Below the pieces are notes generated by a model, which did no database searches, was not told where the DNA came from, and worked only from the letters and a program-made list of their open reading frames with translations. 6,597 nucleotides of DNA from contig CALEMV010000230.1 in the NCBI GenBank assembly GCA_937910655.1, positions 1-6,597 of the forward strand, read 5' to 3'. This DNA is from an uncultured Solobacterium sp. (lineage in GTDB: Bacteria; Bacillota_I; Bacilli_A; Erysipelotrichales; Erysipelotrichaceae). How positions within the stretch are numbered: position 1 is the stretch's first letter; the number at the start of each line of letters is the position of its first letter. A program made the position numbers and the translations under genes. Below are positions 5,735 through 6,597 of the stretch, in pieces.

Positions 5735-6597
5735 TTATTTAAAACTGTCGAATGAGTATTCTTCATATACCTTGGATACAGGTGTATGATTTTCGATTGA
5801 TTCAATTGTATTCGCAAGCATTTCAGCGATAGATAATACTTGAATCTTTGTTGTACTTGTCTTTTGGTCTTCACGAAGTGGAATTGTATCCGTAATCACC
5901 ATCTTTGTAATAGGTGAGTTTTCAATCTTCGCAATTGCATCACGTGAGAATACACCATGTGTAATTCCAGTGTAGATATCCTTAGCACCATGGCGCTTTA
6001 AGATTTCACATCCTGCCACAAGGGAACCTGCTGTATCACAGATATCATCAATCACGATGCATATCTTATCCTTTACATCACCAATGATATTCTGTGCTTC
6101 TACCATGTTTGGCTTTGGACGACGCTTATCAATAATTGCGATAGGTGCATCTAATAAATCAGCGACTCTTCTAGCACGTGTAACTCCACCATGATCAGGT
6201 GAAACAACTACCAATTCTTCTTTTGGAATCTCTAATTCCTTGAAGTAACTTGCTAGCATTGGTACTGCTGTAATATCATCGATTGGAATGTCGAAGTAAC
6301 CCTGAATCTGTGCAGCGTGTAAATCAAATGTTACAACACGGTGAGCCCCTGCAACCTGTAATAGGTTTGCGACTAGCTTCGATGTAATTGGCTGACGTGG
6401 TTTAGCTTTACGATCCTGACGTGCATAACCGTAATAAGGCATAATAACGTTAATTTCACCAGCACTTGCACGTTTACATGCATCGATGCAGATGAGAACT
6501 TCCATCAAACGTTCTGATACTGGGTTGCATGTTGACTGAATAATGAAAACAGAACGACCTCTGACAGATTCTTGTGGTTCGACTAAAATCTCACCAT
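5735..6597 (-). CDS. prs: Ribose-phosphate pyrophosphokinase (PRPP synthetase), 5'-truncated by the window edge
   Basis: PRPP synthetase makes phosphoribosyl pyrophosphate from ribose 5-phosphate and ATP, feeding purine, pyrimidine, NAD, histidine and tryptophan synthesis. 286 codons plus the stop are visible, out of about 315-325 in the family, so roughly 30-40 N-terminal residues lie past the right edge. The frame is open to the edge, beginning GEILVEPQESVRGRSVFIIQ, which matches the conserved early region. A TTG at 6506-6508 and the following ATG are internal and not starts. In visible numbering, the ATP-binding PYYGYARQDRK is at 53-63, the metal-binding DLHAAQIQGYFD at 91-102, the flexible KRRPKPN loop at 157-163, and the PRPP loop DDICDTAGSL at 183-192 (more often DDMIDTAGT). 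All key residues are present. It is followed by a terminator at 5702-5727 and converges with csp. The promoter and start are outside the window. Confidence 0.97.
   Translation of the reverse strand, partial: GEILVEPQESVRGRSVFIIQSTCNPVSERLMEVLICIDACKRASAGEINVIMPYYGYARQDRKAKPRQPITSKLVANLLQVAGAHRVVTFDLHAAQIQGYFDIPIDDITAVPMLASYFKELEIPKEELVVVSPDHGGVTRARRVADLLDAPIAIIDKRRPKPNMVEAQNIIGDVKDKICIVIDDICDTAGSLVAGCEILKRHGAKDIYTGITHGVFSRDAIAKIENSPITKMVITDTIPLREDQKTSTTKIQVLSIAEMLANTIESIENHTPVSKVYEEYSFDSFK

Noticed and set aside
5596..5874. A 92-codon minus-strand frame across the csp tail, the terminators and the prs C-terminus
   Set aside because: It overlaps two confident genes and two hairpin terminators, and its translation is low-complexity and basic.
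5735..6508. A 257-residue form of PRPP synthetase starting at TTG 6506-6508
   Set aside because: The frame continues to the right edge with clear PRPP synthetase sequence upstream, so this is an internal codon of a truncated gene.

Overview
The window looks like chromosome from an AT-rich, low-GC Gram-positive bacterium (Bacillota). Three things point there: strong AGGAGG-type ribosome binding sites, a tRNA-sensing T-box leader in front of metG, and Bacillus-like versions of MetRS, NAD kinase and PRPP synthetase. The overall flavour fits Erysipelotrichia or a nearby lineage, but that placement is an impression and was not tested.

All genes but one are on the minus strand. From right to left: prs (PRPP synthetase) ends at 5735, and its N-terminus lies beyond the right edge. 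A small cold-shock protein gene (5436-5636, plus strand) converges on prs, and two hairpin terminators separate them. Then comes metG (3058-4998, minus), preceded by a complete Met-specific T-box leader and promoter (about 4999-5276) that is divergent from the csp promoter. A terminator at 3021-3051 closes metG. A promoter near 2984-3012 then starts a three-gene minus-strand unit: a GNAT acetyltransferase (2512-2952), NAD kinase (1687-2460) and a 511-residue glucose-family PTS EIICB-like membrane protein (139-1674). That unit ends at a terminator at 93-120. Bases 1-92 hold no gene. They contain two copies of a palindrome centred on TTTCGACTATAGTCGAAA, 40 bp apart, which probably form the operator/promoter of a minus-strand gene just off the left edge.

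Most of the window is housekeeping: PRPP supply, cold-shock RNA chaperone, methionyl-tRNA charging under tRNA control, and NADP synthesis. The unusual part is the EIICB-like protein. It keeps the full fold and an intact frame but has lost the phospho-cysteine of EIIB and the signature His-His and GITEP Glu of EIIC. It is translated from a ribosome binding site that sits in the 12-bp gap after nadK. It is probably not an ordinary sugar PTS permease, and it is the best candidate here for something undescribed.

The only gene-free stretch longer than 300 bases is 4999-5435. It holds the T-box leader, the metG promoter and the csp promoter. I see nothing recognisable in 5277-5351.
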